DNA of 64,000 nucleotides. Origin: Gammaproteobacteria bacterium. Its GTDB lineage: Bacteria; Pseudomonadota; Gammaproteobacteria; Arenicellales; UBA868. A model generated the notes under the pieces. That model had not been told where the DNA came from. It was given only the letters and a program-made list of their open reading frames with translations, and did not search any database. The stretch covers positions 146,265 through 210,264 of the forward strand of contig JAKUQS010000003.1 in assembly GCA_022451485.1 (NCBI GenBank), in the 5' to 3' direction. Both the position numbers and the translations under genes were made by a program. Shown piece by piece: positions 36,587-45,918 of this stretch; the stretch's first letter is position 1; each line of letters starts with the position of its first letter.

Positions 36587-38074
36587 ATGAAAATTTCTGT
36601 GACCACATCTGATCCTTGCACACTGACCGCAGACTGCCTGATCGTCGGTATCCACCAAGACACGCCGGTGACCGGCGTTGCAGCAGCAGTTAACCGGGCA
36701 ACCAAAGGCTTAGTCAAACGCCTGTTGGACCGTAGCGATATGGATGGCACGGCGGGGCGCTGCGTGATGCTACCGCTTGATACGGGTGTTAGCGCGCAGC
36801 GGCTGCTCTTGGTTGGGCTCGGCAAAGCCAACACGGCACGCGACTTCGAGGCCGCTGTTCGAGGAGCGGCTGAAACCCTCGGGCACTCCGGCTCGCGCAA
36901 TGCGGTCTTTGCACTGACCGCCTCTAGTCGACGTGGGACAGCAATCCACCAGCAAGCCCGACTAGTGGCACAGGGATTTTCTGACGCGCAATACCGATTC
37001 GATCAGATGAAAAGCCACAAAGACAAACGACCGGCAACACTCGTACGCCTGACATTAGCCGTTACCGACGACAAACAAACTGCCAGTGCCCGGCAGGGTA
37101 TTCGCGAAGGCAGCGCTATTGCCGCCGGCTTAAAATTAGCTCGTGATCTCGGTAACCTGCCCGGCAACATCTGCACGCCCACCTACCTCGCACAGCAAGC
37201 TCGCAAACTAGGGAAAAGCCATCCCCTGAAAGTGTCGGTACTGGATGAGAATCGGATGAAAACTCTGAAGATGGGTTCCTTGCTGTCGGTTTCCCGGGGC
37301 TCTCGCCAACCAGCCAAGTTGATCGTGATGGAATATTGGGGGGCAAAACGAAGCGATGCACCCATCGTTCTAGTTGGCAAAGGCCTGACTTTTGATGCCG
37401 GCGGCATTTCACTTAAACCTGCTGGTGGCATGGAAGAAATGAAATTCGATATGTGCGGTGGTGCCAGCGTTTTTGGCACATTACTTGCCATCGCAGAACT
37501 GAAGCTGAAGGTGAATGTGGTGGGTATCGTCCCAAGCAGCGAAAACCTTCCCGATGGCGCTGCCAATAAGCCCGGTGACATTGTCACCAGCATGGCCGGT
37601 AAGACAATCGAAATTATTAACACCGATGCCGAAGGGCGACTCATTCTATGCGATGCACTAACCTATGCCGAACGCTATCAACCCGCTGCCGTCATTGACA
37701 TCGCCACCCTAACGGGTGCTTGCGTAGTAGCACTCGGCTCCCCGGCCAGCGGCCTTTTTAGCAATGACGATCAATTAGCCGGCGAACTGCTTACCGCTGG
37801 TACAGAAAGTGGCGATCGTGCGTGGCGAATGCCAATATGGGATGACTACCAGGCACAGTTGAAGAGTCCTTATGCCGACATGGCAAATGTCGGCGGTCGC
37901 AGTGCCGGCGCAGTCACGGCGGCCTGTTTCCTGGCTCGTTTTACCGAAAACATGAAGTGGGCACATCTCGATATTGCCGGAACAGCCTGGGCAGGAGGCA
38001 AAAATAAAGGCAGCACCGGACGACCGGTGCCACTACTGACACGTTATCTGATTAACCAAGCGCCAACTGCCTGA
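36587..38074 (+). CDS. pepA: Leucyl aminopeptidase (M17)
   Basis: Cytosolic hexameric aminopeptidase with two metal ions per active site. The 495 residues match the family. The C-terminal catalytic domain contains the Lys/Asp block KGLTFDAGGISLKP, the MKFDMCGGA segment and the signature NTDAEGRL, which supply the metal ligands. In some bacteria PepA also binds DNA as a regulator. The position next to holC and valS is conserved in gammaproteobacteria. The ribosome site is weak. Confidence 0.97.
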   Translation: MKISVTTSDPCTLTADCLIVGIHQDTPVTGVAAAVNRATKGLVKRLLDRSDMDGTAGRCVMLPLDTGVSAQRLLLVGLGKANTARDFEAAVRGAAETLGHSGSRNAVFALTASSRRGTAIHQQARLVAQGFSDAQYRFDQMKSHKDKRPATLVRLTLAVTDDKQTASARQGIREGSAIAAGLKLARDLGNLPGNICTPTYLAQQARKLGKSHPLKVSVLDENRMKTLKMGSLLSVSRGSRQPAKLIVMEYWGAKRSDAPIVLVGKGLTFDAGGISLKPAGGMEEMKFDMCGGASVFGTLLAIAELKLKVNVVGIVPSSENLPDGAANKPGDIVTSMAGKTIEIINTDAEGRLILCDALTYAERYQPAAVIDIATLTGACVVALGSPASGLFSNDDQLAGELLTAGTESGDRAWRMPIWDDYQAQLKSPYADMANVGGRSAGAVTAACFLARFTENMKWAHLDIAGTAWAGGKNKGSTGRPVPLLTRYLINQAPTA

Positions 38075-38090
38075 GATTAAGATTACGACC

Positions 38091-38537
38091 GTGGCCAACG
38101 AGACCCGTATCGACTTCTACGTGCTCGAGAACTCCAACGGACAGGGCCGACTGAGGGTGGCCTGCCGGGTAACTGAGAAAGCTTATCGGGCAGGTCATCG
38201 AGTTCACGTATTGGCCCGGGACGCAGAAGAAGCTGGAGTGCTCGACGACCTCTTGTGGACTTTCTCCCAAAGCAGCTTTATTCCACATGCCTTGGCCACG
38301 CCTCAAAATGATGAAAGATCCTCACCAGTGCGTGTTAGCCACTGCCTACCCAACGCCACCGACATCGATACGCTGATTTCTTTAGCGAATGAGCCGATTG
38401 CCAATTACACAGAGTTTTCACGTATTGCGGAGGTTGTTGGCACCGCAATTGAAGACAAAGCCATCGGTCGAACGCATTTTCGCTTCTATCGCGACGCAGG
38501 TCTGATCCCAAACACTCATACCATCACCTCTCCATAA
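38091..38537 (+). CDS. holC: DNA polymerase III chi subunit
   Basis: Chi subunit of the polymerase III clamp loader, linking it to single-strand-binding protein. The 148 residues are almost exactly the E. coli length. The N-terminal RIDFYVLE strand, EKAYRAGHRVHVLARD, and LLWTFSQSSFIPHA are conserved blocks. The start is GTG at 38091, 16 bases after the pepA stop. The C-terminal tail after residue 110 diverges from the family (usually RFRFYRDRGY); the related segment RTHFRFYRDAGLIP is present near the end. Confidence 0.93.
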   Translation: MANETRIDFYVLENSNGQGRLRVACRVTEKAYRAGHRVHVLARDAEEAGVLDDLLWTFSQSSFIPHALATPQNDERSSPVRVSHCLPNATDIDTLISLANEPIANYTEFSRIAEVVGTAIEDKAIGRTHFRFYRDAGLIPNTHTITSP

Positions 38538-38553
38538 CCATAGCCCGAACTCC

Positions 38554-39078
38554 ATGGAAAAGAAAAACAGCCGGACACTGATCGCCGATCTACAAGCACT
38601 GGGCAAACTGATTGACCCCGAGAGTACGTCCAAGTCAAGCCCCGTCACCTCTCGCTCACTGGAGGACAGGCCAACTCAGAATCTTGGCTCTATCCCCGCA
38701 TCAGGATCTACGCCCGCAGCATCGTTAAATCAGACGCCAACAGGCGGCTCATCAGCTATTAACCATGTGACATCAACTACGTCGAACGAGACGCCTTTTC
38801 CGACACTGGATATGTTTGCATTGGCACCAGAGCAGGAGACAGTTTCCGAGATCCCAGAAACGCCCAGTCCACTGCCACCTCCTACTGATGCGCCTCCGTT
38901 GGCACACAATCAAGTCGAGCCTGACGACTCACCAACCGAGGAACTTGCACGCGAATTAATTGGTCTCATCGAGCAGCGCGTCAGCGCCCGCACTGGAGAG
39001 GAACTCGATGACACGCTACGTGACGAACTGATCGTTGTGGTCATGAATCACATCGAGGACTGGCAACACTCGTCGTAA
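38554..39078 (+). CDS. Low-complexity protein of unknown function between holC and valS
   Basis: 174 residues, not recognised. The N-terminal 20 residues look helical and charged. Residues about 25-125 are rich in Ser, Thr, Pro and Gln and are probably disordered. The last 45 residues (ELARELIGLIEQRVSARTGEELDDTLRDELIVVV-type helices) look like a short helical domain. No signal peptide or membrane segment is present. Small poorly conserved genes occur at this position in several gammaproteobacteria. It starts 16 bases after the holC stop and is probably in the pepA-holC-valS transcript. Confidence 0.6.
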   Translation: MEKKNSRTLIADLQALGKLIDPESTSKSSPVTSRSLEDRPTQNLGSIPASGSTPAASLNQTPTGGSSAINHVTSTTSNETPFPTLDMFALAPEQETVSEIPETPSPLPPPTDAPPLAHNQVEPDDSPTEELARELIGLIEQRVSARTGEELDDTLRDELIVVVMNHIEDWQHSS

Positions 39079-39168
39079 TCATCGCTCACCCGGCTCGATA
39101 ACGACATGGCTTGCCGTATACTCGGGCGCCTTTCGTGACTAACAGACCTCACTCGTTTATCTCTCACC

Positions 39169-41952
39169 ATGAACACGGCTGAATTACCTAAGTCTTTCGA
39201 GCCCCACGCCCTTGAGCAGGGTATCTACGAATTATGGGAAAGCAGCGGTTATTTTGAGCCCAGCGGCATCGGCGATGGGTACTGCATCGTCATTCCACCA
39301 CCCAACGTCACCGGCAGTCTGCACATGGGACACGCCTTCCAGGACACCATCATGGATGCCCTGGCGCGTTACCACCGCATGCAGGGGCGCAATACCTTGT
39401 GGCAACCTGGCACTGATCACGCCGGCATTGCGACCCAGATGGTGGTTGAACGACAGTTGGAGGGCGATGGTCTGACTCGTCACGATCTGGGACGAGAAGC
39501 CTTCATCGAGCGCATCTGGCAGTGGAAAAAAGAGTCCGGCGGTACCATCAGTCGCCAGCTACGCCGCCTGGGTTCGTCACTCGCTTGGTCGCGTGAACGC
39601 TTCACCATGGACGACGATTTGTCTAGCGCCGTGCGCGAGGTTTTTGTTCGTCTGTACGAGGAAGACTTGATTTATCGTGGCAAACGCCTAGTCAACTGGG
39701 ATCCGATATTGCATACCGCAGTTTCGGACCTCGAAGTGGTTTCCGAGGAAGAATCAGGACACCTGTGGCACATACGCTACCCATTAATCAGTGGTGACGG
39801 CCATGTTGTAGTAGCCACCACGCGCCCAGAGACGCTACTCGGCGATGCGGCGGTAGCCGTACATCCGCAGGACCCCCGTTATTCCACATTCATAGGTCAG
39901 GCTGTTGAACTACCATTGACTGGACGACAGATCCCCATCGTCGCCGACGACTATGTCGACAACGAGTTCGGTACCGGCTGCCTGAAGATCACGCCAGCCC
40001 ACGATTTCAATGATTATGAAGTGGGCCAGCGACATGGTCTGCCCCTGATTAATGTGCTGGACCACAGCGCCGCGATCGACCTGCCAACTTCTCCCTATCA
40101 TGGACTCGACCGCTATGTTGCCCGTGAAAAAATCGTAAGCGACCTAGAAACACAGGGTTTGATAGAGAAAATAGTCGAACACCAAATGATGGTCCCCCGC
40201 GGCGACCGCTCGAATGCTGTGATCGAGCCTTACCTAACAGATCAATGGTTCGTCCGGGCCACCCCGCTCGCTGCACCAGCCATTCGGGCTGTCGAAGATG
40301 GGGAGATTCGTTTCGTACCGGATAACTGGCAAAGCACCTACTTCGAATGGATGCGCAACATACAGGATTGGTGCATCTCGCGTCAGATCTGGTGGGGGCA
40401 TCGCATCCCCGCCTGGTACGATCAGGATGGACACTTCTTTGTTGCCCGGACTGAAGAGGAGGCTAGGGCACAAGCCAGAGCACACCATGGTCACGACACT
40501 ACCTTGCGCCAAGATGAGGACGTCCTCGATACCTGGTTCTCATCTGCACTGTGGCCTTTCTCTACGCTCGGATGGCCTGAGCAGACGCCGACCCTGAAAG
40601 CTTTGTACCCTACCAACGTACTCGTAACAGGGTTCGATATCATCTTTTTCTGGGTCGCCCGCATGATCATGTTCGGTATCAAGTTCACGGGGCAAGTACC
40701 CTTTCATGATGTCTATGTCCATGGCTTGGTGCGGGATGCCGATGGCCAGAAAATGTCGAAGTCCAAAGGTAACGTACTCGACCCGCTTGACCTGATCGAT
40801 GGCATCGAACTCGAAGAGCTAGTCAAAACCCGCACCTCGGGGTTGATGCAGCCCCAGATGGCGCAACAAATTGAAAAGAGAACCCGCCGGCAGTTTCCCG
40901 ATGGCATCGCCGCCTACGGGACCGATGCGCTGCGCTTTACCTTTGCATCCCTGGCCACGCAGGGGCGGGACATTCGTTTTGATCTTGGCCGTATCGAGGG
41001 CTTTAGAAATTTCTGCAATAAGCTATGGAATGCCACCCGGTTTGTCATTATCAATACTGAAGGTCACGAATCTGGAGTCCAACGGACAACCGGGCTAGAC
41101 AGCCCTGAACGCTGGATACTGGCCCGTCTCAACAGTGTTACTGGGGAAGTAATTACCTCGACTGAGCAGTACCGATTGGACCTCGTCTGTCAGACACTAC
41201 ACAGTTTTGTGTGGGATGAGTACTGCAGCTGGTATCTTGAAATTGCCAAGATTCGCCTTGCCAACGAACCCGATGAGGATCGCGCCCAAGTGATCCGACA
41301 AACTCTCTTGTCAGTCCTAGAGACTGCGCTTCGACTGCTACACCCATTGATGCCATTTATCACAGAAGCTTTGTGGCAGCGCATCGCACCCCTCACTGGC
41401 CTGACCGGGCCGACCATCATGACGCAACCCTTTCCGAGAATCGACGCGTTACGCGAGAGCCAAGACGCGGTAGCGGATCTCGACTGGGTCAAAACCGTGA
41501 TATCGGCTATACGAAACATCCGCGGAGAAATGGATATTGAACCGCGAAAACGCATCCCGGTTCTGCTACAAAGCGAAGACTCAGCAGATACTTTGCGCAT
41601 TGAGGAGTTCCAGGATTTGATCAGTGAACTAGCGCGGACCGAAACCCTAACCGTGAGCACACCGAATGACGCAATACCCGAATGCGCAACAGTACTGGTC
41701 GGCACGCTAAAAGTGATGGTCCCGCTCGGTTCTTTAATCGACCGTGATGCGGAACTCGCTCGGCTAAAGAAAGAACTTCACAGACTCGAAGCAGAACGGT
41801 CGAAGAGTGAGGAAAAACTCGCGAATCGCCAATTTGTCGAGCGCGCGCCTGACGCCGTCGTCACCAAAGAGAAAAGTCGCCTAGAACAAACCGTGAATGC
41901 TATCGACGAACTGATTCAGCAACGTCACCGGGTTGAAAGCCTCTTAAACTGA
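39169..41952 (+). CDS. valS: Valyl-tRNA synthetase
   Basis: Class I aminoacyl-tRNA synthetase charging tRNA-Val. The 927 residues fit the family. The HIGH-type motif is [15 protein letters not shown] near residue 48 and the KMSKS motif is in [15 protein letters not shown] near residue 525. The editing (CP1) domain contains [10 protein letters not shown] and [19 protein letters not shown]. The anticodon-binding domain and the C-terminal coiled coil ([21 protein letters not shown] onward) are complete. The matching tRNA-Val gene lies 6 kb downstream. Confidence 0.98.
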   Translation: MNTAELPKSFEPHALEQGIYELWESSGYFEPSGIGDGYCIVIPPPNVTGSLHMGHAFQDTIMDALARYHRMQGRNTLWQPGTDHAGIATQMVVERQLEGDGLTRHDLGREAFIERIWQWKKESGGTISRQLRRLGSSLAWSRERFTMDDDLSSAVREVFVRLYEEDLIYRGKRLVNWDPILHTAVSDLEVVSEEESGHLWHIRYPLISGDGHVVVATTRPETLLGDAAVAVHPQDPRYSTFIGQAVELPLTGRQIPIVADDYVDNEFGTGCLKITPAHDFNDYEVGQRHGLPLINVLDHSAAIDLPTSPYHGLDRYVAREKIVSDLETQGLIEKIVEHQMMVPRGDRSNAVIEPYLTDQWFVRATPLAAPAIRAVEDGEIRFVPDNWQSTYFEWMRNIQDWCISRQIWWGHRIPAWYDQDGHFFVARTEEEARAQARAHHGHDTTLRQDEDVLDTWFSSALWPFSTLGWPEQTPTLKALYPTNVLVTGFDIIFFWVARMIMFGIKFTGQVPFHDVYVHGLVRDADGQKMSKSKGNVLDPLDLIDGIELEELVKTRTSGLMQPQMAQQIEKRTRRQFPDGIAAYGTDALRFTFASLATQGRDIRFDLGRIEGFRNFCNKLWNATRFVIINTEGHESGVQRTTGLDSPERWILARLNSVTGEVITSTEQYRLDLVCQTLHSFVWDEYCSWYLEIAKIRLANEPDEDRAQVIRQTLLSVLETALRLLHPLMPFITEALWQRIAPLTGLTGPTIMTQPFPRIDALRESQDAVADLDWVKTVISAIRNIRGEMDIEPRKRIPVLLQSEDSADTLRIEEFQDLISELARTETLTVSTPNDAIPECATVLVGTLKVMVPLGSLIDRDAELARLKKELHRLEAERSKSEEKLANRQFVERAPDAVVTKEKSRLEQTVNAIDELIQQRHRVESLLN

Positions 41953-41979
41953 GGCGGAGCGGATATTACTTAGCAAGCT

Positions 41980-42612
41980 ATGGATACCTCCCGTTTCAGC
42001 TCACTCTGGCTACGTGCAGGTGGTACGAGTGATAGCGCGGCGGTGATTATCAATACATTGGCAGACCGCTATAGTGAATCACACCGCTACTACCACACCG
42101 CAGGACATATTGAGAATTGCCTTCGAACCTACGACCACGCGGCACGGGACCTCGGCGCAAACGATTCGGTTGAAATGGCCCTGTGGTTCCATGATCTGGT
42201 GCTTGCGCCAGGACGCGCTGACAATGAAGCGCGTAGCGCAGAACAATTCAGATCACTCGGCAACGGCCAGCTGACAGCGCCATTTATGGATACTGTTGAA
42301 CGTCTGATCAGATCAACACAGCATCTGGCGTTATCCGACAAACTAGACGAGCAGTTTATCTCCGATGTTGATCTCAGCGGACTGGCACAACCCTGGGATA
42401 CCTTTATTGCCGACACCTATCTTCTTCGCCAGGAAGACGAAGCCATCGATAACGGCACATTTCAGGCCGGGCTACGTCATTTTTGTAATCGCCTGCTTGA
42501 TCGTCCTCACATTTATGGCACGCCATGGTTCCGCGCACGAGCAGAAACCAACGCTTCTAACAATGTCAGGCGACTGCTGACAGATATGGAATCCTTGTGG
42601 GTGCATAAATAG
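41980..42612 (+). CDS. HD-domain metal-dependent hydrolase
   Basis: Predicted HD-superfamily phosphohydrolase of 210 residues. Metal-binding features are His in YHTAGHIENCL, the HD pair in ALWFHDLVL and a distal Asp in ISDVDLSGLA. It resembles the uncharacterised 'predicted metal-dependent HD phosphohydrolase' family; the substrate is unknown. It begins 28 bases after valS on the same strand and precedes the Crp/Fnr regulator by 51 bases. Confidence 0.82.
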   Translation: MDTSRFSSLWLRAGGTSDSAAVIINTLADRYSESHRYYHTAGHIENCLRTYDHAARDLGANDSVEMALWFHDLVLAPGRADNEARSAEQFRSLGNGQLTAPFMDTVERLIRSTQHLALSDKLDEQFISDVDLSGLAQPWDTFIADTYLLRQEDEAIDNGTFQAGLRHFCNRLLDRPHIYGTPWFRARAETNASNNVRRLLTDMESLWVHK

Positions 42613-42640
42613 TGTGCGATTCTCTTTTTCAAGCCATCTT

Positions 42641-42649
42641 CCCCCCCCC
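42641..42649. repeat. Run of nine C residues in a leader
   Basis: A homopolymer of nine C lies between the HD-hydrolase stop and the ribosome site of the Crp/Fnr gene, 15 bases before its start codon. Such runs slip during replication. Here a length change would alter leader spacing, not the reading frame. Confidence 0.6.
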
Positions 42650-42663
42650 TAACGAGGGTGCTA

Positions 42664-43446
42664 ATGGCAGTCAGTTCTCCACAGAACCCCGTCAGTTTCA
42701 TTAAAAGAGCATCAGAGCAATACGACAAACTTCCCACCATGACACCTGCTGAAGAAACCACAAACATCAGTTATGAGTCACTGAGACAGGTCACTATTTT
42801 GTCACCATTGAGCAACGATGAATTGGCCGGATTCGCAGATAGTTGCAGTTGGAGTCGACATGATTCCCACTATGAGGTTGTCGTTCAAGACACCCCGTGT
42901 GATCAGGTGTATTTCATTGCTCAAGGGCGAGTAAGCGCAAAAACCTATTCCCCAAAAGGTCGGGAAGTGACCTATGCGGAGCTTGGTGTGGGTGAATTTT
43001 TCGGAGAGCTGTCTGCGCTGGATAACGAACCTCACGTCAGTTTCGTCATCACTTTGCAAGAAAGCCTGATCGCCTCAATCGACGCTGACGCGTTTAACAT
43101 ATTTCTTGAGAAGCATCCTGCAGTCATGCGAACAATGCTGACAGAATTAGCCGGGCGAGTGCGGCGACTTGATAAGAAGATTCTTGAGTTCAGCACACTC
43201 ACCGCCAGCAACAGAATCCACGCCGAGCTGCTCCGTCTTGCCAAAAACAACCGACAAATTGACGGTGGCGCTGAAATTTCGCCAACACTGACACACGCCG
43301 ATCTGGCCAGTCGAACCAACACCACCCGTGAGAGCGTAACGCGCGAACTGGCGCGACTGAAAAAGAACAACATCATACGAACAGATCCCGATCGTTTGTT
43401 TATTTCAGACATTGCCGCACTGACTAAACTGATTGAGAACGAGTGA
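42664..43446 (+). CDS. Crp/Fnr-family transcriptional regulator
   Basis: About 260 residues with an N-terminal cyclic-nucleotide-binding-like beta-barrel (VYFIAQGRVSAKTYSPKGREVTYAELG and VGEFFGELSALD) and a C-terminal winged helix with THADLASRTNTTRESVTRELARLKK as recognition region. The Cys cluster of FNR is absent, so it is not an oxygen-sensing Fe-S form. The effector is unknown. The arginine normally contacting cAMP phosphate is not obvious after GELSALDNEPHVS. The ATG at 42664 has GAGGG 5 bases before it; a GTG two codons upstream is less well placed. Confidence 0.87.
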   Translation: MAVSSPQNPVSFIKRASEQYDKLPTMTPAEETTNISYESLRQVTILSPLSNDELAGFADSCSWSRHDSHYEVVVQDTPCDQVYFIAQGRVSAKTYSPKGREVTYAELGVGEFFGELSALDNEPHVSFVITLQESLIASIDADAFNIFLEKHPAVMRTMLTELAGRVRRLDKKILEFSTLTASNRIHAELLRLAKNNRQIDGGAEISPTLTHADLASRTNTTRESVTRELARLKKNNIIRTDPDRLFISDIAALTKLIENE

Positions 43447-43555
43447 ATTAGTCATAATCTCCATCTCGATAGACAACTGTCTAATTCACAAAACCTGCAA
43501 CATCTCATCATTGACGATAGACACACGATTCACCCGGCAGGCCTAAGACACAAAC

Positions 43556-44281
43556 TCACATCGCCGCGACGAGCGTAACCAAGGCAACCGCTGCCGTTTC
43601 TATACGCAATATCCCGTCACCGAGACGCACAGGTATAACGTTGGCGTCCCGTAGGATTGCAGTCTCAGTATCGCTAAAGCCACCCTCGGGCCCCACCATC
43701 AGTGAAAGATTACTCTTTTCCAACTGAACACCACCCAATTCAGTGATCGAAACGCCGCTAGGATCGGCTACTAATCGGGTGTAGCCGCCGAGCCCTATAT
43801 CATCGACTACTTCGGTAAACGAGGTTTCCGCGTGTAACGTCGGCAGCCATGCCCGTCGACTCTGTTTACATGCTTCCAATATGAGGCGCCGCCACCGTTC
43901 AACTGATCGTTGACCCTGACACGCCACGCTGCGTTCACAACGAAGCGGCGTAAAATCAGTCACGCCCAACTGAGTCATCATGTCCATCAAGACTGATTGG
44001 CGATCACCCTTGGGTAAAGCGGAAGCGAGATGAATTCGTCTCGTTGGTGGCGGCAGCATCGTACGCTGCCGCACGCGCAGCACTGCTCGAACTGGACGTG
44101 ATTCCAATTCTTGCACCACGGCCACAGCCGTGTTTCCGAACCCATCGAATATCGTGACTAAGGCACCGGCACGCAGACGTCGAGAACGAGCGAGGTGCAT
44201 CGCTTCAGCCAACGGCAACTCAAACACCTCACCTTCGCCGCATACCCGGTCGCAATAAAACCACGCGTCTTGTTCTGTCAT
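43556..44281 (-). CDS. rsmE: 16S rRNA m3U1498 methyltransferase
   Basis: SPOUT-class methyltransferase that modifies U1498 of 16S rRNA. The 241 residues match the family. An N-terminal PUA-like domain is followed by the knotted domain with ALPKGDRQSVLMDMMTQLGV, SLMVGPEGGFSDTE (SAM knot) and the C-terminal RLGDGILRIETAAVAL block. Its ATG overlaps the rsmJ stop by 4 bases (ATGA), so translation is coupled. Confidence 0.95.
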   Translation of the reverse strand: MTEQDAWFYCDRVCGEGEVFELPLAEAMHLARSRRLRAGALVTIFDGFGNTAVAVVQELESRPVRAVLRVRQRTMLPPPTRRIHLASALPKGDRQSVLMDMMTQLGVTDFTPLRCERSVACQGQRSVERWRRLILEACKQSRRAWLPTLHAETSFTEVVDDIGLGGYTRLVADPSGVSITELGGVQLEKSNLSLMVGPEGGFSDTETAILRDANVIPVRLGDGILRIETAAVALVTLVAAM

Positions 44282-45012
44282 TGGCTTGTCAAGTAAACGT
44301 CATAGCGCACAGCACGTCCCAACACTTGGTGGTGTACTTCTCCTGTAAGTGGGGGAGCATGCCGAGGCCGTTTCACCACAACTCGGTGTCTGGCCCGGCG
44401 ACAAGCCAGTTGCAACACCTCTACCGCATCACTGTCCTTGCCTACCAATGCTCGCAATAACTGCTGGGCCTTGCTCGGCTTCGCGCTCGCGTTTTCCTTA
44501 TCCGGAAACATCGGATCGAGATATACCACGTCAGGCGGTGGAAGCTTAACCAACCACTGCCGACTGTCCCCCGCCTTCACAGACAGTCGCAATCGCGTTT
44601 CGCAGAGTGGCAAACCCTGAATGCGATCCTTTAGTAACGCACAAACCACCGGCGAGCGCTCAATAGCAATGACTTCAAGCCCTAATTCAGCACAGTGTAT
44701 GGCGTCACTGCCAAAACCGGCGGTTGCATCCATCACGCTGTGACTTCGCTTGCCTAAGGCGCGGCCGAGTAACCCGCGCCCTGTCACCGCCCGGTGCCTC
44801 GGTAAATCTCGCACGCGAAGCGCTCTCCAGCCAGGGCGCTGGGAGTCTCTTAAGGCAAGGCCTCGTTCATCCACCTCGATGACGAAACGGGACGTCGCAG
44901 CCAATGGTTTGTCACACATCACCACGCCGAGATCTTTGGCTAGCCGTGCTGCCAGTTCTGCGGCTGTTGGTCGCATGGCTATCACCGATATCAGGGGCGC
45001 GCACGCGCCCAT
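44278..45012 (-). CDS. rsmJ: 16S rRNA m2G1516 methyltransferase
   Basis: SAM-dependent methyltransferase for G1516 of 16S rRNA. The key blocks are DATAGFGSDAIHCAELG (SAM binding), IERSPVVCALLKDRI, and YLDPMFPDKENASAKPSKAQQLL, which is the family signature. From the ATG at 45012 the protein has 244 residues. The open frame reaches a TTG at 45051, and two GTG codons near 45030 are also possible, so the start is uncertain. It overlaps rsmE by 4 bases and diverges from fabI. Confidence 0.92.
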   Translation of the reverse strand: MGACAPLISVIAMRPTAAELAARLAKDLGVVMCDKPLAATSRFVIEVDERGLALRDSQRPGWRALRVRDLPRHRAVTGRGLLGRALGKRSHSVMDATAGFGSDAIHCAELGLEVIAIERSPVVCALLKDRIQGLPLCETRLRLSVKAGDSRQWLVKLPPPDVVYLDPMFPDKENASAKPSKAQQLLRALVGKDSDAVEVLQLACRRARHRVVVKRPRHAPPLTGEVHHQVLGRAVRYDVYLTSQ

Positions 45013-45091
45013 TGGATAGTTCTTTGACACCACTCCACCCTTCGGATACAAGGCACATTACAAACCATTGTAACCACTGAAAGATAACACC

Positions 45092-45898
45092 ATGGCACTA
45101 CTGGAAGGAAAACGCGCACTCATCACTGGACTCGCCAGCAATCGATCTATCGCCTGGGGCATTGCAAAGGCGATGCAAAGAGAAGGGGCAGAAATCGCAT
45201 TGACTTACCAGAACGAAAAACTCAAGCCACGGGTGGAAAAATTCGCCGCGGAACTCGGATCAAACCTCGCCCTCCCTTGTGATGTAGGAGATGATAGTGC
45301 CATTGACGAACTATTCCGCACGCTGTCAGGCCACTGGGATGTGCTCGATATCGTAGTCCACTCTATCGCCTATGCACCGCGGGAAGAACTCGAAGGTTTA
45401 TATCTCGATGCCGTCACCCGCGAGGGCTTTATAACAGCCCATGAGATCAGTTCTTATAGTTTTGCAGCGCTCGCTCGAGGTGCCCAAGAGCTAATGCGCG
45501 GTCGAAATGGTGCGCTGCTGACGCTGACCTATATCGGATCACTCCGTTCCATGCCAGGATATAACGTGATGGGACTGGCCAAGGCAAGTCTTGAAGCCAA
45601 CGTGCGTTATCTCGCCCAATCTCTTGGAGCCGAAGGTATCCGTGTTAATGGCATTTCGGCGGGACCGATACGCACCTTGGCCGCGTCGGGAATCCGCGGA
45701 TTTCGAAAAATGATGTCTTTCTACGAAAAAACAGCGCCGCTTGGCCGCGGAGTAACCATAGACGAAGTTGGCAATGCGGCTGCTTTTCTATGTTCTGACC
45801 TTGCCTCGGGCATTACTGGCGAGATCAGTTATGTCGACGCGGGATTTAACAGCGTCGGCATCAGCCCACACTTTGCCGAAGAAGAAGAGTCGGTCTAA
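45092..45898 (+). CDS. fabI: Enoyl-ACP reductase (NADH)
   Basis: Final reduction step of each fatty-acid elongation cycle. The 268 residues match FabI. The cofactor turn is [13 protein letters not shown], and the catalytic residues are Tyr147, Tyr157 and Lys164 (LTYIG and YNVMGLAK). The [13 protein letters not shown] block and C-terminal [13 protein letters not shown] are conserved. A 16-base palindrome (TTACAA-ACCA-TTGTAA, 45058-45073) precedes the gene. It converges with ppiD, 20 bases between stops. Confidence 0.97.
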   Translation: MALLEGKRALITGLASNRSIAWGIAKAMQREGAEIALTYQNEKLKPRVEKFAAELGSNLALPCDVGDDSAIDELFRTLSGHWDVLDIVVHSIAYAPREELEGLYLDAVTREGFITAHEISSYSFAALARGAQELMRGRNGALLTLTYIGSLRSMPGYNVMGLAKASLEANVRYLAQSLGAEGIRVNGISAGPIRTLAASGIRGFRKMMSFYEKTAPLGRGVTIDEVGNAAAFLCSDLASGITGEISYVDAGFNSVGISPHFAEEEESV

Positions 45899-45918
45899 CT
45901 CGTTACCCTATTTTCATG

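Noticed and set aside
43443..43495. Terminator after the Crp/Fnr gene
   Set aside because: Repeats GAATTAG/CTAATTC are far apart and the inner TAGACA palindrome is short, with no T-run.
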